A DNA stretch of 64,000 bases, from positions 558,001 through 622,000 of the forward strand of contig NZ_LT629772.1 of NCBI RefSeq assembly GCF_900105385.1. Reading direction: 5' to 3'. The DNA comes from Microlunatus soli. GTDB lineage: Bacteria; Actinomycetota; Actinomycetes; Propionibacteriales; Propionibacteriaceae. The notes below the pieces were generated by a model that did no database searches, was not told where the DNA came from, and saw nothing but the letters and a program-made list of their open reading frames with translations. A program made the translations under genes and the position numbers. Shown here piece by piece: positions 25,306-34,417 of this stretch (position 1 is its first letter; every line of letters begins with the position of its first letter).

Positions 25306-27204
25306 TCACCGACTCCGCCGGATGATCATGATCAGCCCGCCGGTGACCGCGATCACGCCGAGTGTGCCGACCATGATCGCGACGGTGCGGGCGAGCAGAC
25401 CGGCGGAGGAGTTCTCGGCTGCAGCGGGCTGCGGCGATGCTGCTTGCCCGGACGGCGCGACCGGTGACGCCGACGGCACGGGTGTGGGTGTGCCGGGTGT
25501 GGGCGTCCCGTTCGGGGAGGTCGGTGTCCGATGGACCGAGCCGATCGGCTTGCCCCGGACCGTGCCGTCGACCGCAACCCCCAACGCGTACGGCACCTGG
25601 TAGCTCTTCCCGTCGTCGGCGGCGAGCGAGACCGCGAGGTAGTAGCGGCCGGCCTCACTCGCGGCGGCGATGCGTTCCTCGTTGGAGGTCCGGCCGCGGT
25701 AGACCACCGGGGCGCTGACGCTGTCGATCTCGGTGCCGTCGGCTTCAAGGGTGCTGGACGGACTGGACTGCTCCAGCAATTCCGCCGGTGCGCGGGAGGG
25801 CGAGAACAGGCGCAGATTCAGCTCCGGCCCACCGTCGTCCATCTCGTCGGCGAGCCGTCCGGTCAACTCCGGGATCCGCAGCCGACTGTCCAGATGCTGC
25901 CCCCAACCGACCGGGATCGAGAACAGTTGCAGCTCGCCGGGGACGATGCTGCCCCGGTAACTGCCGGCCGACAGGCCGGTTGCTTCGGCGAACGAGCTGC
26001 CGCCCGCGATCTTGACCGGGTGGTCGAGGCCGATCTGCTGGTGAGCGACCCGCGGCAGGGCGTCCGGCAGCTCCGAATCGTTGCCCGCCGGGGCCTCCTC
26101 GGTGACCCTGATCTCAACCGGTACGGTCGCGGCCAGGCCGTCGCCGCTGTGGTTGACGCCGCGCGAGATCTCGACGGTGAAGTAGTCGGCGCCCCGACAT
26201 TCCTCGTTCCATCCCAGGGGCCCCGGTGCGGCAAAGGCGACACTGACGATCGGTCCGGAGCCGCCGTTCAGTGCCTGCCCGTCGGAGCCGCACCGTTCGC
26301 CACCGCTGGAGAGTTCGACGGTCAGTCCGTCGTAGTCGTCGGTCTTGTTGATCAAGGCCGCCGAGATGTGGAAGGTCGAGCCGGGGATGCTGCGCCGTAC
26401 GGTGTAGAACAGCTCTCCGCGTTCCTGATCAACACCGCCGAGCCGGTCGACCCAGTCGCCGACCGCCAGCGGTGTCGCCTGTGGCGCCGAGGTTCCGCCG
26501 ACGATCGGCCGGCCGGACGGTTTGTAGGGACGCGCCGACCGGGTCGCGACCGTGTCCAGCGCCCGGGTCAGATCGGAGGCGTCGTCGGCGTCGTAGTAGT
26601 GCCCGTGCGCAGCCCGCGCGACGCACCGCAACGTGTTCCGCGCCTTGCCGGAGACGCCCAACCCGACCACCTCGATCCGAAGCTTGAATCCTTTCTGGGC
26701 AAGGGATCCGGCGACCTTGCACGGATCCGGTGCGCAGGTCGACTCACCGTCGGAGACCAGCACGATCGTCCGTTGGCCGTCGGTGCCGAGATCCTTGCCC
26801 GCCTGCGCCAACGCATATCCGGTCGGGGTCTCACCGTAGGGCCTGTAACGGCCGACGGCAGTACGCAGTTCGGAACGGTTGTCCGTGTCGAGGTCGACCA
26901 CCCGCTGGCTGTCGGTGCAGGCGCCCTTGTCCGCCTTGTCGAAGACCTTCGCGCCGTAGACCCGCAAGCCGACCTGCTGGGTCCCGGGCAGGCCGGAGAT
27001 CACTGTGTTCAGCGCGCTCCGAGCGGCGCTGATCTTGCTCGAACCGCCGGGCAGCGACTCCTTCATCGACCCGGACGAGTCCATCACCAACATCAACTTG
27101 TTGATGCCGTCGGCCCGGGTCGGCGGCGTGCCGGACAGCAGCGGCAACAGCAACACCGCGCCGATCACCGCACCGACCAGGACGCGACATGGACGGCGAC
27201 TCAT
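25306..27204 (-). CDS. secreted VWA-domain protein with C-terminal membrane anchor
   Basis: Surface protein of 632 residues. A signal peptide (VLVGAVIGAVLLLPLLSG) precedes a von Willebrand A domain with an intact metal site, DSSGSMKES near residue 44 and later VLVSDGESTCAPDPC. Two further domains of beta type follow (about 220-560) and then a Pro/Thr/Ser-rich stalk with PTSPNGTPTPGTPTP. A single segment (VAIMVGTLGVIAVTGGLIMI) and RRSR end the protein, anchoring it in the membrane. ATG 27204 overlaps the upstream gene's stop (ATGA). Function unknown; adhesion-type binding is inferred from the VWA fold. Confidence 0.85.
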   Translation of the reverse strand: MSRRPCRVLVGAVIGAVLLLPLLSGTPPTRADGINKLMLVMDSSGSMKESLPGGSSKISAARSALNTVISGLPGTQQVGLRVYGAKVFDKADKGACTDSQRVVDLDTDNRSELRTAVGRYRPYGETPTGYALAQAGKDLGTDGQRTIVLVSDGESTCAPDPCKVAGSLAQKGFKLRIEVVGLGVSGKARNTLRCVARAAHGHYYDADDASDLTRALDTVATRSARPYKPSGRPIVGGTSAPQATPLAVGDWVDRLGGVDQERGELFYTVRRSIPGSTFHISAALINKTDDYDGLTVELSSGGERCGSDGQALNGGSGPIVSVAFAAPGPLGWNEECRGADYFTVEISRGVNHSGDGLAATVPVEIRVTEEAPAGNDSELPDALPRVAHQQIGLDHPVKIAGGSSFAEATGLSAGSYRGSIVPGELQLFSIPVGWGQHLDSRLRIPELTGRLADEMDDGGPELNLRLFSPSRAPAELLEQSSPSSTLEADGTEIDSVSAPVVYRGRTSNEERIAAASEAGRYYLAVSLAADDGKSYQVPYALGVAVDGTVRGKPIGSVHRTPTSPNGTPTPGTPTPVPSASPVAPSGQAASPQPAAAENSSAGLLARTVAIMVGTLGVIAVTGGLIMIIRRSR

Positions 27205-27818
27205 CGCAGACCGTCCAGGGACAGCAGACCGCCGGCGGTCAGGATCGCGGGGATCACCCCGAGCACGACAGCGATCAGCAACGGGCCTCCCGCCAGCCCG
27301 AGCAGATCCGGCCAACGCGGCCGGTCGAGCCGTCGGAAGTAGCCGACCGCCAGGATGCCGAATCCGACCGCTGCCAGACCGAAGAAGACGACGTAACCGA
27401 CGTCGATCAGTCGCAGCTCCGACCCGCCGGGCATCAGCCCGAGCACCATCGCCAGGCCCTCGACCAGATTGCCGGCCTCGTACAGCCCGAGGGTGCCGAA
27501 GGCAGCCCACAGGGCCGGCGACAGCAGAGCCGGCGGGACCATCGACCGTCGGCTGATCGACAGCAGCGCGAGAGCGGCACCGATCAGCTTGAGCCCGACG
27601 ACCAGCCAGTCCATCACCCGGAGTCCGACCGTGCCCGGGGCACGACCGAGCGCGAAGTGATCGGTGATCTCGAAGACCACGTTCACCGTCGCGAATCCCA
27701 CGCACCACACCGCGGTCAGGGCAGCCGTGGCGACCACGAACCGGCCGGGGCGCGGCGGATCGTTCGACCGCCAGGTCGCACAGCGGGCAGGCTGATCATC
27801 TGCAGGGGTTCCGATCAC
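27201..27818 (-). CDS. integral membrane protein, unknown
   Basis: Unrecognised protein with six or so hydrophobic segments, for example FVVATAALTAVWCVGFATV and VGYVVFFGLAAVGFGILAVG. Its stop overlaps the VWA protein start (ATGA), so the two are almost certainly made together. The start is uncertain: GTG 27818 is used here without a clear ribosome site, and the frame is open to 27890. It may help present or fold the VWA protein, which is only a context guess. Confidence 0.65.
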   Translation of the reverse strand: MIGTPADDQPARCATWRSNDPPRPGRFVVATAALTAVWCVGFATVNVVFEITDHFALGRAPGTVGLRVMDWLVVGLKLIGAALALLSISRRSMVPPALLSPALWAAFGTLGLYEAGNLVEGLAMVLGLMPGGSELRLIDVGYVVFFGLAAVGFGILAVGYFRRLDRPRWPDLLGLAGGPLLIAVVLGVIPAILTAGGLLSLDGLR

Positions 27819-27970
27819 CCATCGAGTTTCCGCGGGCCGGCCCGCCGAGGCCTTGACCTGCAGTGTCCGATCCTTGACCTTCGGTGGCAAATGGGTTGTG
27901 CCGGTGTGGTTGGCTGGGCACAGACCGCATGACGCACCGAGCGGACCGCCACCTCGCCGCAGAAGACAGC

Positions 27971-28975
27971 ATGATCAACACCATCTTCGACAGCCGCCGC
28001 CTGCCGGCGGATCAACGACTCCCCCGTTTCGACCACCTGCAGCGGCGCAGCCCGCATGCGATGGGCGTGAGCAGCGCCGAACCGGAGCAGTTCACCGCTC
28101 TGGCACGTTCGGTCGAGCTGCCTCAGGCCGATCTGGTCGACCTGTCCATCTCCACCGCGCAGATCCGGCGCAGCCCGCGCCTGGTCCGCACCTCGGATCC
28201 CGGTGTCCATGCGGCGCTGCTGTTGCTACGCGGCCGGATCGGCATTCGCCAACTCGACCGGGAGGCGATCCTGCACCCGGGCGATCTGACCTTCTACACC
28301 AGTTCGGCTCCGTTCCAGATCCAGCTCGGTGGGATCGGCACGGACGCCGGCCCGGTCCGGCTGGTCCGTGTCCAGGTCCCGCAGGAACGCGTGCAGCTCG
28401 GCCGGCCCGCCACGTCGGAGCGATTCGCCGAGGCGGTACCGACCGCGCACGGGATGCCCGCGTTGTTCGCCGACTTCCTCAAGCGGCTCGCCGACGACCG
28501 TGAGGAGTTCGGAGCGGCCGACCTCGTCCGGCTGGACACCGTGGCCGCCGACCTGTTCGCCGCCACCCTGCAGTCCGATCCGACACCGGCCGACGATGAT
28601 CAACAGGCCCTGCTGACCATGATCAACGATCACGTTCGACGGCATCTGTCCGACCCGGCGCTGTCCCCTCGCTCGATCGCCGCGGCGCACAACATCTCCC
28701 TCAGCGTCCTGCATCGGTTGTTCCGGGTGCGCGGGATCACGGTCGCGGCCTGGATCCGTCGGTTGCGGCTGGAGACGGCCCGCCGGTTGCTGACCGATCC
28801 GGCATCCGCCGGTGTGCCGGTGCGTCGGATCGGAGCCCGGGTCGGGTACGTCGACCACAGCACCTTCACCCGGGCGTTCACCGCGGCGTACGGGATGTCG
28901 CCGTCGGCGCATCGCCGGATCAGCTCCGAACCGGACCGCGCACCCGTTCCAGCCCCCGAGCGGCGGGCCTGCTGA
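27971..28975 (+). CDS. AraC-family transcriptional regulator
   Basis: Regulator of about 334 residues with an N-terminal AraC-binding-like domain (LADLVDL region to FYTSSAPFQIQLGG) and a C-terminal double HTH. HTH1 is LSPRSIAAAHNISLSVLHRL and HTH2 includes VRRIGARVGYVDHSTFTRAF, ending YGMSPSAHRR. ATG 27971 (MINTIFDSRRL) fits family N-termini better than ATG 27929 or GTG 27884. Divergent from the VWA/membrane pair, but whether it controls them is unknown. Confidence 0.85.
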   Translation: MINTIFDSRRLPADQRLPRFDHLQRRSPHAMGVSSAEPEQFTALARSVELPQADLVDLSISTAQIRRSPRLVRTSDPGVHAALLLLRGRIGIRQLDREAILHPGDLTFYTSSAPFQIQLGGIGTDAGPVRLVRVQVPQERVQLGRPATSERFAEAVPTAHGMPALFADFLKRLADDREEFGAADLVRLDTVAADLFAATLQSDPTPADDDQQALLTMINDHVRRHLSDPALSPRSIAAAHNISLSVLHRLFRVRGITVAAWIRRLRLETARRLLTDPASAGVPVRRIGARVGYVDHSTFTRAFTAAYGMSPSAHRRISSEPDRAPVPAPERRAC

Positions 28976-29086
28976 GCGCAGCCGGTCCGATGAGGGCGTG
29001 TCCCGCAGCCTCGCGGCGCAGCGAGCGGTGTCCAGTGCGTGCGCTGACGACAGCGGCGGAGGGAATAACGGTGGGTCCCGTTTCGA

Positions 29087-29105
29087 CTGACGACAACGTC
29101 GTCAG
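29087..29105 (+). terminator. hairpin downstream of the AraC gene
   Basis: CTGACGAC and GTCGTCAG are perfect 8-bp complements around AAC. It lies 112 bases after the AraC gene stop. No U-run follows. Confidence 0.35.
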
Positions 29106-29152
29106 CGTGTGTGCCGGGCGCCGCGCAGTAGCCGACAGGTCGCCAGACACGC

Positions 29153-29193
29153 CTAGTGGGCTGGAAGCCCACTAGGGGTTGGAAGCCCACTAG
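29153..29193. terminator. duplicated hairpin arm between convergent genes
   Basis: CTAGTGGGCT (29153-29162) pairs perfectly with AGCCCACTAG (29166-29175) around GGA. A second copy of the right arm (GGAAGCCCACTAG, 29181-29193) follows, and the stop codon of the minus-strand gene lies inside it. It separates two genes that converge, so a bidirectional terminator is likely although it lacks a U-run. Confidence 0.5.
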
Positions 29194-30227
29194 TACCAGC
29201 CGACGCCGTCCAGGGTCAGTTCGTCCCGACTGATCCGGAGCAGATAGCCGCGCGCGGCGCCGGTGAATGCGGTCGCGCGTCGCTGTTCGGTGATCATCGG
29301 ACCGAGCTCCGCGACGTCCTCGGCGACCAACACCCGCAGCACCGTACGGGCGGCGGCGATCTTGTCGGTCCCGTCACCGCGCTGTTCGGAGTTGTAGATC
29401 ATCAGACTGTGCGGTCTGGGGTCATCGGTGGTGAAGTAGAAGGTCAGGTCGACCGACGGTTTCGAGCACCGCATCGAACGCGAAGGCGTCGCGTTCGCCG
29501 GGTCGAGCTCGCAGGCGTAGCCGAGCTCGATCACGTAGGACCGGATCACCTCGTACGAACTGGCGAACGGGCGTTCGTCGAGCAGTGGCACGTCGACCTG
29601 CCCGGCCATCGGGTCGCCGTCGGCATACCGGGTGCCCGCGATCGAGAGCAGCTCGATCGAGTCCACGTAGTCGACGGTGATCCAACCCCAGTCGGCGCGG
29701 TACCCATCGGCTTCACCGGTCCGGACTGCGTCCTCGATCGCCGACCTGATCAACGCCAGGTCTGCTCCACCGAGCAGGTCGTCGCCACCGAGTGCGTCGA
29801 CGACCGGCATCGTCGCGGCAGCGTTCGAACCGGTCAGGTCGACGCTCCATCGGAAGGCGTCGACCCGTTGCTCCCTTCCGATCACCCAGTCCAGCTCACT
29901 GCCCGGATGTTCCTGGAGTCCGGAGTAGCAGCCGCTGATCGACGGCGAGACCTGCAGGCCGACACAGGTCAGGTCGAGGGCTTCGAGTCGGCGGACCAAC
30001 CGGCCGGTGGGTTTCGGTGCGGTTCGTACCGGAGGGCGCGGCGGCGCCGAGGTCGCCGGCGCCGACGGCACCGGCTGTGAGGTCTCCTCGACGTGGGTGA
30101 GCTGCCGAACCACGACCACGACGGCAACGATCAGCGACAACACCACCAGCACGACGATCAGCCGGGCCAGCCGGTTGGATCCGGCTCCCGCACCCCGCTG
30201 ATCATCCACTCCAGGTGGTGCCACCAT
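29190..30227 (-). CDS. hypothetical membrane-anchored protein
   Basis: Unrecognised 345-residue protein. One membrane segment near the N-terminus (LIVVLVVLSLIVAVVVVV, about 23-40) is followed by a Pro/Ala-rich spacer (SAPATSAPPRPPVRTAPKP) and an external domain of about 260 residues. That domain has cysteines in pairs (DLTCVGLQ, ISGCYSG, YACELD, MRCSKP), suggesting two disulfides. The end is GVGWY. It lies 86 bases after ftsY on the same strand. Confidence 0.65.
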   Translation of the reverse strand: MVAPPGVDDQRGAGAGSNRLARLIVVLVVLSLIVAVVVVVRQLTHVEETSQPVPSAPATSAPPRPPVRTAPKPTGRLVRRLEALDLTCVGLQVSPSISGCYSGLQEHPGSELDWVIGREQRVDAFRWSVDLTGSNAAATMPVVDALGGDDLLGGADLALIRSAIEDAVRTGEADGYRADWGWITVDYVDSIELLSIAGTRYADGDPMAGQVDVPLLDERPFASSYEVIRSYVIELGYACELDPANATPSRSMRCSKPSVDLTFYFTTDDPRPHSLMIYNSEQRGDGTDKIAAARTVLRVLVAEDVAELGPMITEQRRATAFTGAARGYLLRISRDELTLDGVGWY

Positions 30228-30313
30228 CGATCAACGGTAGCCGTCGCGGGGATCATCCGACCCTGCCTCCGGCGCCGGCGCTCCCGCCGCCCGGCCTGCT
30301 CAGGCCCTCGTGC

Positions 30314-31531
30314 TCAGTCCTGGGTCAGCAGGGCGTCGACGAACTCGGTGGCCTCGAACGGGGCCAGATCATCAACGCCCTCACCGAGCCCGACCAGCTT
30401 GACCGGCACCCCGAGCTCGCGCTGCACCTGGATCACGATGCCGCCCTTGGCCGACCCGTCCAGCTTGGTCAGGACGACGCCGGTGATGTCGACCACCTCG
30501 GCGAAGATCCGGGCCTGGGTCAGACCGTTCTGACCGGTGGTCGCGTCCAGCACCAGCAACACCTCGGTGACCGGTGCCTGCCGTTCGATCACCCGCTTGA
30601 CCTTGCCCAGTTCGTCCATCAGGCCGGTCTTGGTGTGCAACCTGCCCGCAGTGTCGACGATGACCACGTCGGCCTCCGCCTCGGTGCCCGCCTTGACGGC
30701 CTCGAAGGCGACGCTGGCCGGATCGGCACCCTCGGCTCCGCGGACGGTCGGAACCCCGACCCGACTCCCCCAGGTCTCCAGCTGATCGGCGGCAGCGGCT
30801 CGGAAGGTGTCGGCGGCGCCGAGCAGCACATCCTTGTCCTCGGCAACCAGCACCCGGGCGAGTTTGCCAACCGTGGTCGTCTTGCCGGTGCCGTTGACAC
30901 CGACCACCATCACCACGGCGGGATGATCGCCGCGCACCGTACCGAGGGTTCGGTCCAGGGTGGGATCGACGATCTTGATCAATTCCTCGCGGAGTGCACC
31001 GCGGGCCTGACCGGGATCGGAGATCCCCTCGACCTTGAACCGATCCCGGAGCGCCTCAACCAGTTCCATGGTCGGGTTGACGCCGAGATCGGAGGACAAC
31101 AGGGTGTCCTCGAAGTCCTCCCAGGTGTCCTCGTCCAGCTTGTCCCGGGAGAGTAGGGCGAGCAGTCCTCGGCTGAGTGCGTTGTTGGAGCCGGACAGCC
31201 GCCGACGCAGCCGCACCAACCGGCTCTCCGGTGCCTCCGGCTTCTCGACGGTCGGCTGCTCGACGACCGCCGGCTCGGTCTCCGGCTGGACGACCTCCGG
31301 CTCGGCCGTTTCCGGCTGGGCCGGCGCCGTATCGGGTCGGGTCGCGGTATCGGCCTCGCGGTCCTCGACAGCGGTCCCGGCCGAGCCTGCGGGTTGCTCC
31401 GGTGTCTTCTCCAGCTCCGGCTTGCTGGTCCCCCGCAGCGCGCGGCGCCTGCTGGTGACGACCAGCCCGGCGGTCACACCGAGGACGATGATGATGCCGG
31501 CGATGAGCAGGGTCAGTGTCGTTCCATCCAC
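30314..31531 (-). CDS. ftsY: SRP receptor GTPase FtsY
   Basis: Membrane-associated SRP receptor that receives Ffh-ribosome complexes. The N-terminal segment LTLLIAGIIIVLGVTAGLVV is a real membrane span, as in other actinobacterial FtsY. An acidic, Pro/Glu-rich linker (about 40-100) follows, then the NG domain with P-loop GVNGTGKTT (211-219), DTAGRLHT, TKLDGSAKGG and GLGEGVDDLAPF. 405 residues, GTG start. smc lies 4.5 kb further upstream on the same strand. Confidence 0.97.
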   Translation of the reverse strand: MDGTTLTLLIAGIIIVLGVTAGLVVTSRRRALRGTSKPELEKTPEQPAGSAGTAVEDREADTATRPDTAPAQPETAEPEVVQPETEPAVVEQPTVEKPEAPESRLVRLRRRLSGSNNALSRGLLALLSRDKLDEDTWEDFEDTLLSSDLGVNPTMELVEALRDRFKVEGISDPGQARGALREELIKIVDPTLDRTLGTVRGDHPAVVMVVGVNGTGKTTTVGKLARVLVAEDKDVLLGAADTFRAAAADQLETWGSRVGVPTVRGAEGADPASVAFEAVKAGTEAEADVVIVDTAGRLHTKTGLMDELGKVKRVIERQAPVTEVLLVLDATTGQNGLTQARIFAEVVDITGVVLTKLDGSAKGGIVIQVQRELGVPVKLVGLGEGVDDLAPFEATEFVDALLTQD

Positions 31532-31572
31532 CGCGCCAGCCTATCGAGTGCAGGGCTGGGCGGCGGAACCGA

Positions 31573-32418
31573 TCAGCCCAGGCGGTCCAGCCGATAGTGC
31601 AACCGGAACGCCGGGGCTGCGAAGACCCGCAGCACGTGATCGGTACGGACCACGCCCTCGTCGTCGACGTAGACGACAAAGGTCTCGTGAACGGGCAGCC
31701 GACGGACGAAGGTACGGCCGCCGTCCTCGACCAGGACGTAGGTCCCGGCGCTGCCGAACGGGCCCGGCGGCGATTCCAGCCGCAGCGCACCGCCGGGTAG
31801 CACGTGAGGCTGCAGGACCGCTTGCATGTTGCCCGACTGCAGCGGGAACGAGACCACCAGACTCAGCCGGTCTTCGCCGGGGACCTTCCGCGGCAGGTAG
31901 CAGCCGCTGTACACGTAATCGCCGGTCGACCGGAGGCTGCGCAGCCAGCCGGCGGCCAATTGCCGCCCGTCGGCATCGCGGATCGGCAGCACCCGGCTGT
32001 CCATCCCGTGCGCAACATCCAGCGGCCGCATCGGCAGTGCCAGCTGCTGCAGTCGGCGTCCCCAGAGCCGGGAGATCATCTCGCCGGGCGGCCAGAAGAT
32101 CGGCGTCCAGGACGACCAGACCTCGATCCGATACCGGGCCGTGTGGTGGTAGAAGTCGCGCACCTGCGGGTGCAGGTCCGCCGCCGTGAAGCCCGGACCG
32201 TCGAGTTCGGACAAATCGCCGAGCAGGCCGGCGTCGTGGTCGTCGGCGATCAGACTGCCACCCAGCACCGCAGCGCCGTCCTGCAGCCAGCCGTCGGCGA
32301 CCAGATCGCGCGGGCTGGTCGGCGACCGCAGCCAGCTGTCGTCGCCGTCCAGATCGACCTCGCGACCCAGCGTGCGCCACAACTTGCGGCTGCCGATGTC
32401 CAGCGGATGGGTACGCAT
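31573..32418 (-). CDS. conserved hypothetical protein
   Basis: I do not recognise this 281-residue cytoplasmic protein. Notable stretches are FYHHTARYRIEVWSSW, FWPPGEMISRLWGRR and GCYLPRKVPGEDRLSLVVSF. No signal peptide, membrane segment or nucleotide motif is seen. It sits 41 bases upstream of ftsY on the same strand and may be co-transcribed with it. Confidence 0.65.
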   Translation of the reverse strand: MRTHPLDIGSRKLWRTLGREVDLDGDDSWLRSPTSPRDLVADGWLQDGAAVLGGSLIADDHDAGLLGDLSELDGPGFTAADLHPQVRDFYHHTARYRIEVWSSWTPIFWPPGEMISRLWGRRLQQLALPMRPLDVAHGMDSRVLPIRDADGRQLAAGWLRSLRSTGDYVYSGCYLPRKVPGEDRLSLVVSFPLQSGNMQAVLQPHVLPGGALRLESPPGPFGSAGTYVLVEDGGRTFVRRLPVHETFVVYVDDEGVVRTDHVLRVFAAPAFRLHYRLDRLG

Positions 32419-32459
32419 TCCCGGACCCTAATGGCTGGTCGGCCCAGCAGCCGCTGCCG

Positions 32460-32849
32460 TCACACGATCCAGGCGGGTGCGATCGGCTCCCCTGCCCCCT
32501 CGGCCGAGATCGTGACGGCCCTGCCGTCGGCCGGCCCGGTGACCACGAACTCCGCGCCGCTGTCGGTGCTGACCTGCCGCCGGCAGCCGGCCGGGATGAC
32601 CACGGTGTCACCGACCCGGAGGGCGAAGGTCTCGGCCTCGACCGTGATGGTCGCTGCACCGACGAGCAGGTGCCAAGCCTGCTCGACATCGAAGGCGTGC
32701 CGAGGGCCGCGCTGCGCGGCACGCATCGTGACCCGCCACAGGCTCAGCGTCGAGGTCCCGCCGTGGGTGGGCGAAGCCAGAGTGGCCATCAAGGCGTTCG
32801 GCGTCTCGGTGATGCGATGGTCGGAGCGGGCGATCTTGGCGCCAGGCAT
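32460..32849 (-). CDS. cupin-domain protein
   Basis: Small beta-barrel of about 129 residues. The cupin pattern is RGPRHAFDVEQAWHLLVG for motif 1 (His, Glu, then His) and GDTVVIPAGCRRQV for motif 2, where the usual His of motif 2 is replaced by Arg. A metal site may therefore be incomplete. ATG 32849 has AGGGAG five bases upstream. Divergent from a MarR gene with two similar palindromes between them, so it is probably that regulator's target. Ligand unknown. Confidence 0.8.
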   Translation of the reverse strand: MPGAKIARSDHRITETPNALMATLASPTHGGTSTLSLWRVTMRAAQRGPRHAFDVEQAWHLLVGAATITVEAETFALRVGDTVVIPAGCRRQVSTDSGAEFVVTGPADGRAVTISAEGAGEPIAPAWIV

Positions 32850-32864
32850 GTCGACTCCCTGATA

Positions 32865-32923
32865 GACAATGTGGTTGTCGATCACGATAGGCGTCTGCGT
32901 GCGATATCGTCAACCCAGTTGTC
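32865..32923. promoter_or_regulatory. paired palindromes between cupin and marR genes
   Basis: Two 15-bp imperfect palindromes with the same shape occur 44 bases apart (centre to centre, about four helical turns): GACAATGTGGTTGTC at 32865-32879 and GTCAACCCAGTTGTC at 32909-32923. Each lies just before one of the two divergent starts, as expected for MarR autoregulation. Confidence 0.55.
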
Positions 32924-32938
32924 GATCTGGAGGTGACG

Positions 32939-33430
32939 GTGGCCGACATACCTGGCTGGCGCGTCGTGCTGCTCCTGGCCGGAGCGTTCCGCGACGGAGT
33001 CGACTCCCTGCACGGCGAACTCGCCGAACAGGGATACCCCGACGCTCGACCGCTGCACGGGTTCGCACTCCAGGCGATCGGTCCCGACGGGTGCACGATC
33101 AACGAGCTCGGCCAGCGTCTCGGGGTCTCGAAGCAGGCAGCGGCCAAGACCGCCGCCGGTCTCGAGCGGTCCGACCTTGTGGTCCGCGAATCGGTGCCGG
33201 CCGATCGGCGTGCGGTGCAGCTCCGGCGCACGCCGCACGCCGAGAGCTTCCTCGCCGCCAGCGCGGCCGGCTTCGAGCAGGTGATGGACCGTTGGCGGCG
33301 CCGACTCGGTCGTGCTCGCTTCGACGCGATGGTCGAGGCACTGATGGACGTAGCCGGCGACCGGCCGGTCGGCGATCTTCCCGGCTGGCTCGCCCAGCGA
33401 TCGGGGGCGTCACGAGATGAACGGGGCTGA
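32939..33430 (+). CDS. MarR-family transcriptional regulator
   Basis: Winged-helix regulator of about 163 residues. The recognition region is CTINELGQRLGVSKQAAAKT and the wing VVRESVPADRRAVQL, typical of MarR. GTG 32939 has GGAGG five bases upstream; a GTG two codons earlier is less well placed. Divergent from a cupin gene with operator-like sites between. Its end lies 16 bases before the convergent DUF3419 gene. Confidence 0.88.
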   Translation: MADIPGWRVVLLLAGAFRDGVDSLHGELAEQGYPDARPLHGFALQAIGPDGCTINELGQRLGVSKQAAAKTAAGLERSDLVVRESVPADRRAVQLRRTPHAESFLAASAAGFEQVMDRWRRRLGRARFDAMVEALMDVAGDRPVGDLPGWLAQRSGASRDERG

Positions 33431-33445
33431 TCTCCCGCGTTGTGC

Positions 33446-34417
33446 TCAGCGCGTCCGCAGCACGGTGACGGTTCCCCAGATCAGCGACGCGTCGGCGGCG
33501 CTGGCGTCGAGGGCGGTGAACGGGCCGGCGTGCAGAGTCGCGGCCGCCGAGAGCGGAGCAAAACTGCGCAGCACGATGGTTCCGCCCGGGCGAACGGCTC
33601 GGTGCGCGGCCGCCAGCAGTCGCCGCCGGTAGTCGGGATCGGCTCCGTCCAGCACGTTGGACAGCGACAGCCCGTCGTACCGCCCGGCCGGTACCGTCTC
33701 CAGGTGTCGGCCGATATCGGCCCGGACCCAAACGATTTCGGCCGGTCCCCCGGCGCTCGGCGCCACAGCAGGCAGGGTGCGGGCCGACGGCAGGCTCCAG
33801 TTCCGGTCCTCGCAACCCGCCAGCAGCCGCCAGGCGAACCGATTGCCGACCATCCCGTGCCGCGCCAGGCCCTCGCCGATCCGTTGCCGGATCACCGCGT
33901 CGAACGATGCCGGGAACGTCGCGCGCGCGGCCGGTCGGATGGTCCGCAGCACGGCGCCGGCCGGCCGGATCGTGCCGCCCAGTAAGCGGCTCAACGCTGT
34001 TGTGTCCAGAGACCGTTGCCAGTAGTCAGCTGCCTGCTCCGGTCCGGCGGAAGCCAGTCGCGGGCCGAGTTCGGACATCCGCCAGGCCGGCGCAGCCACC
34101 CGCAGCAGAGCTCGGCCGACCCTCATCACCCGCTCTGCCAGGCCGATCCGGATCGGTCCACCGGCCAACCGGTTGCGGGCATAGTCGAGCTGGCTCGGAT
34201 TGATGTCCACCGCCGTGACCCGATGCCCGGCAGCCGCACAGGCCGCGGCGGTCTCGCCGGAGGCGCCGATCACGCACACCTCACCGGGCGGACCGAACGC
34301 GTCCGACTCGACCCGCTCGTCCTCGTACGAGACCCCGAACAGGATCGCCGACCGACCGACCGGCCCGAATCGTCGGGCCGGTCGCCACGGGGTGCCGGGC
34401 AGCGCAGGCTCAGCCAT
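33446..34417 (-). CDS. DUF3419 (BtaA-like) aminocarboxypropyl transferase
   Basis: SAM-binding protein related to BtaA, which moves the 3-amino-3-carboxypropyl group of SAM to diacylglycerol in betaine-lipid synthesis. Family features: LFGVSYEDERVE near residue 27, a Rossmann SAM site VCVIGASGETAAACAAAGH then VTAVDINPSQLDYARNRL, and YDGLSLSNVLDG. 323 residues. The start overlaps the DoxX-like gene by eight bases. No BtaB methyltransferase is present, so the product may not be a betaine lipid. Confidence 0.75.
   Translation of the reverse strand: MAEPALPGTPWRPARRFGPVGRSAILFGVSYEDERVESDAFGPPGEVCVIGASGETAAACAAAGHRVTAVDINPSQLDYARNRLAGGPIRIGLAERVMRVGRALLRVAAPAWRMSELGPRLASAGPEQAADYWQRSLDTTALSRLLGGTIRPAGAVLRTIRPAARATFPASFDAVIRQRIGEGLARHGMVGNRFAWRLLAGCEDRNWSLPSARTLPAVAPSAGGPAEIVWVRADIGRHLETVPAGRYDGLSLSNVLDGADPDYRRRLLAAAHRAVRPGGTIVLRSFAPLSAAATLHAGPFTALDASAADASLIWGTVTVLRTR

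Noticed and set aside
27204-27708. Upstream extension of the VWA gene
   Set aside because: It lies within the coupled membrane-protein gene in another frame and precedes a clear signal peptide start at 27204.
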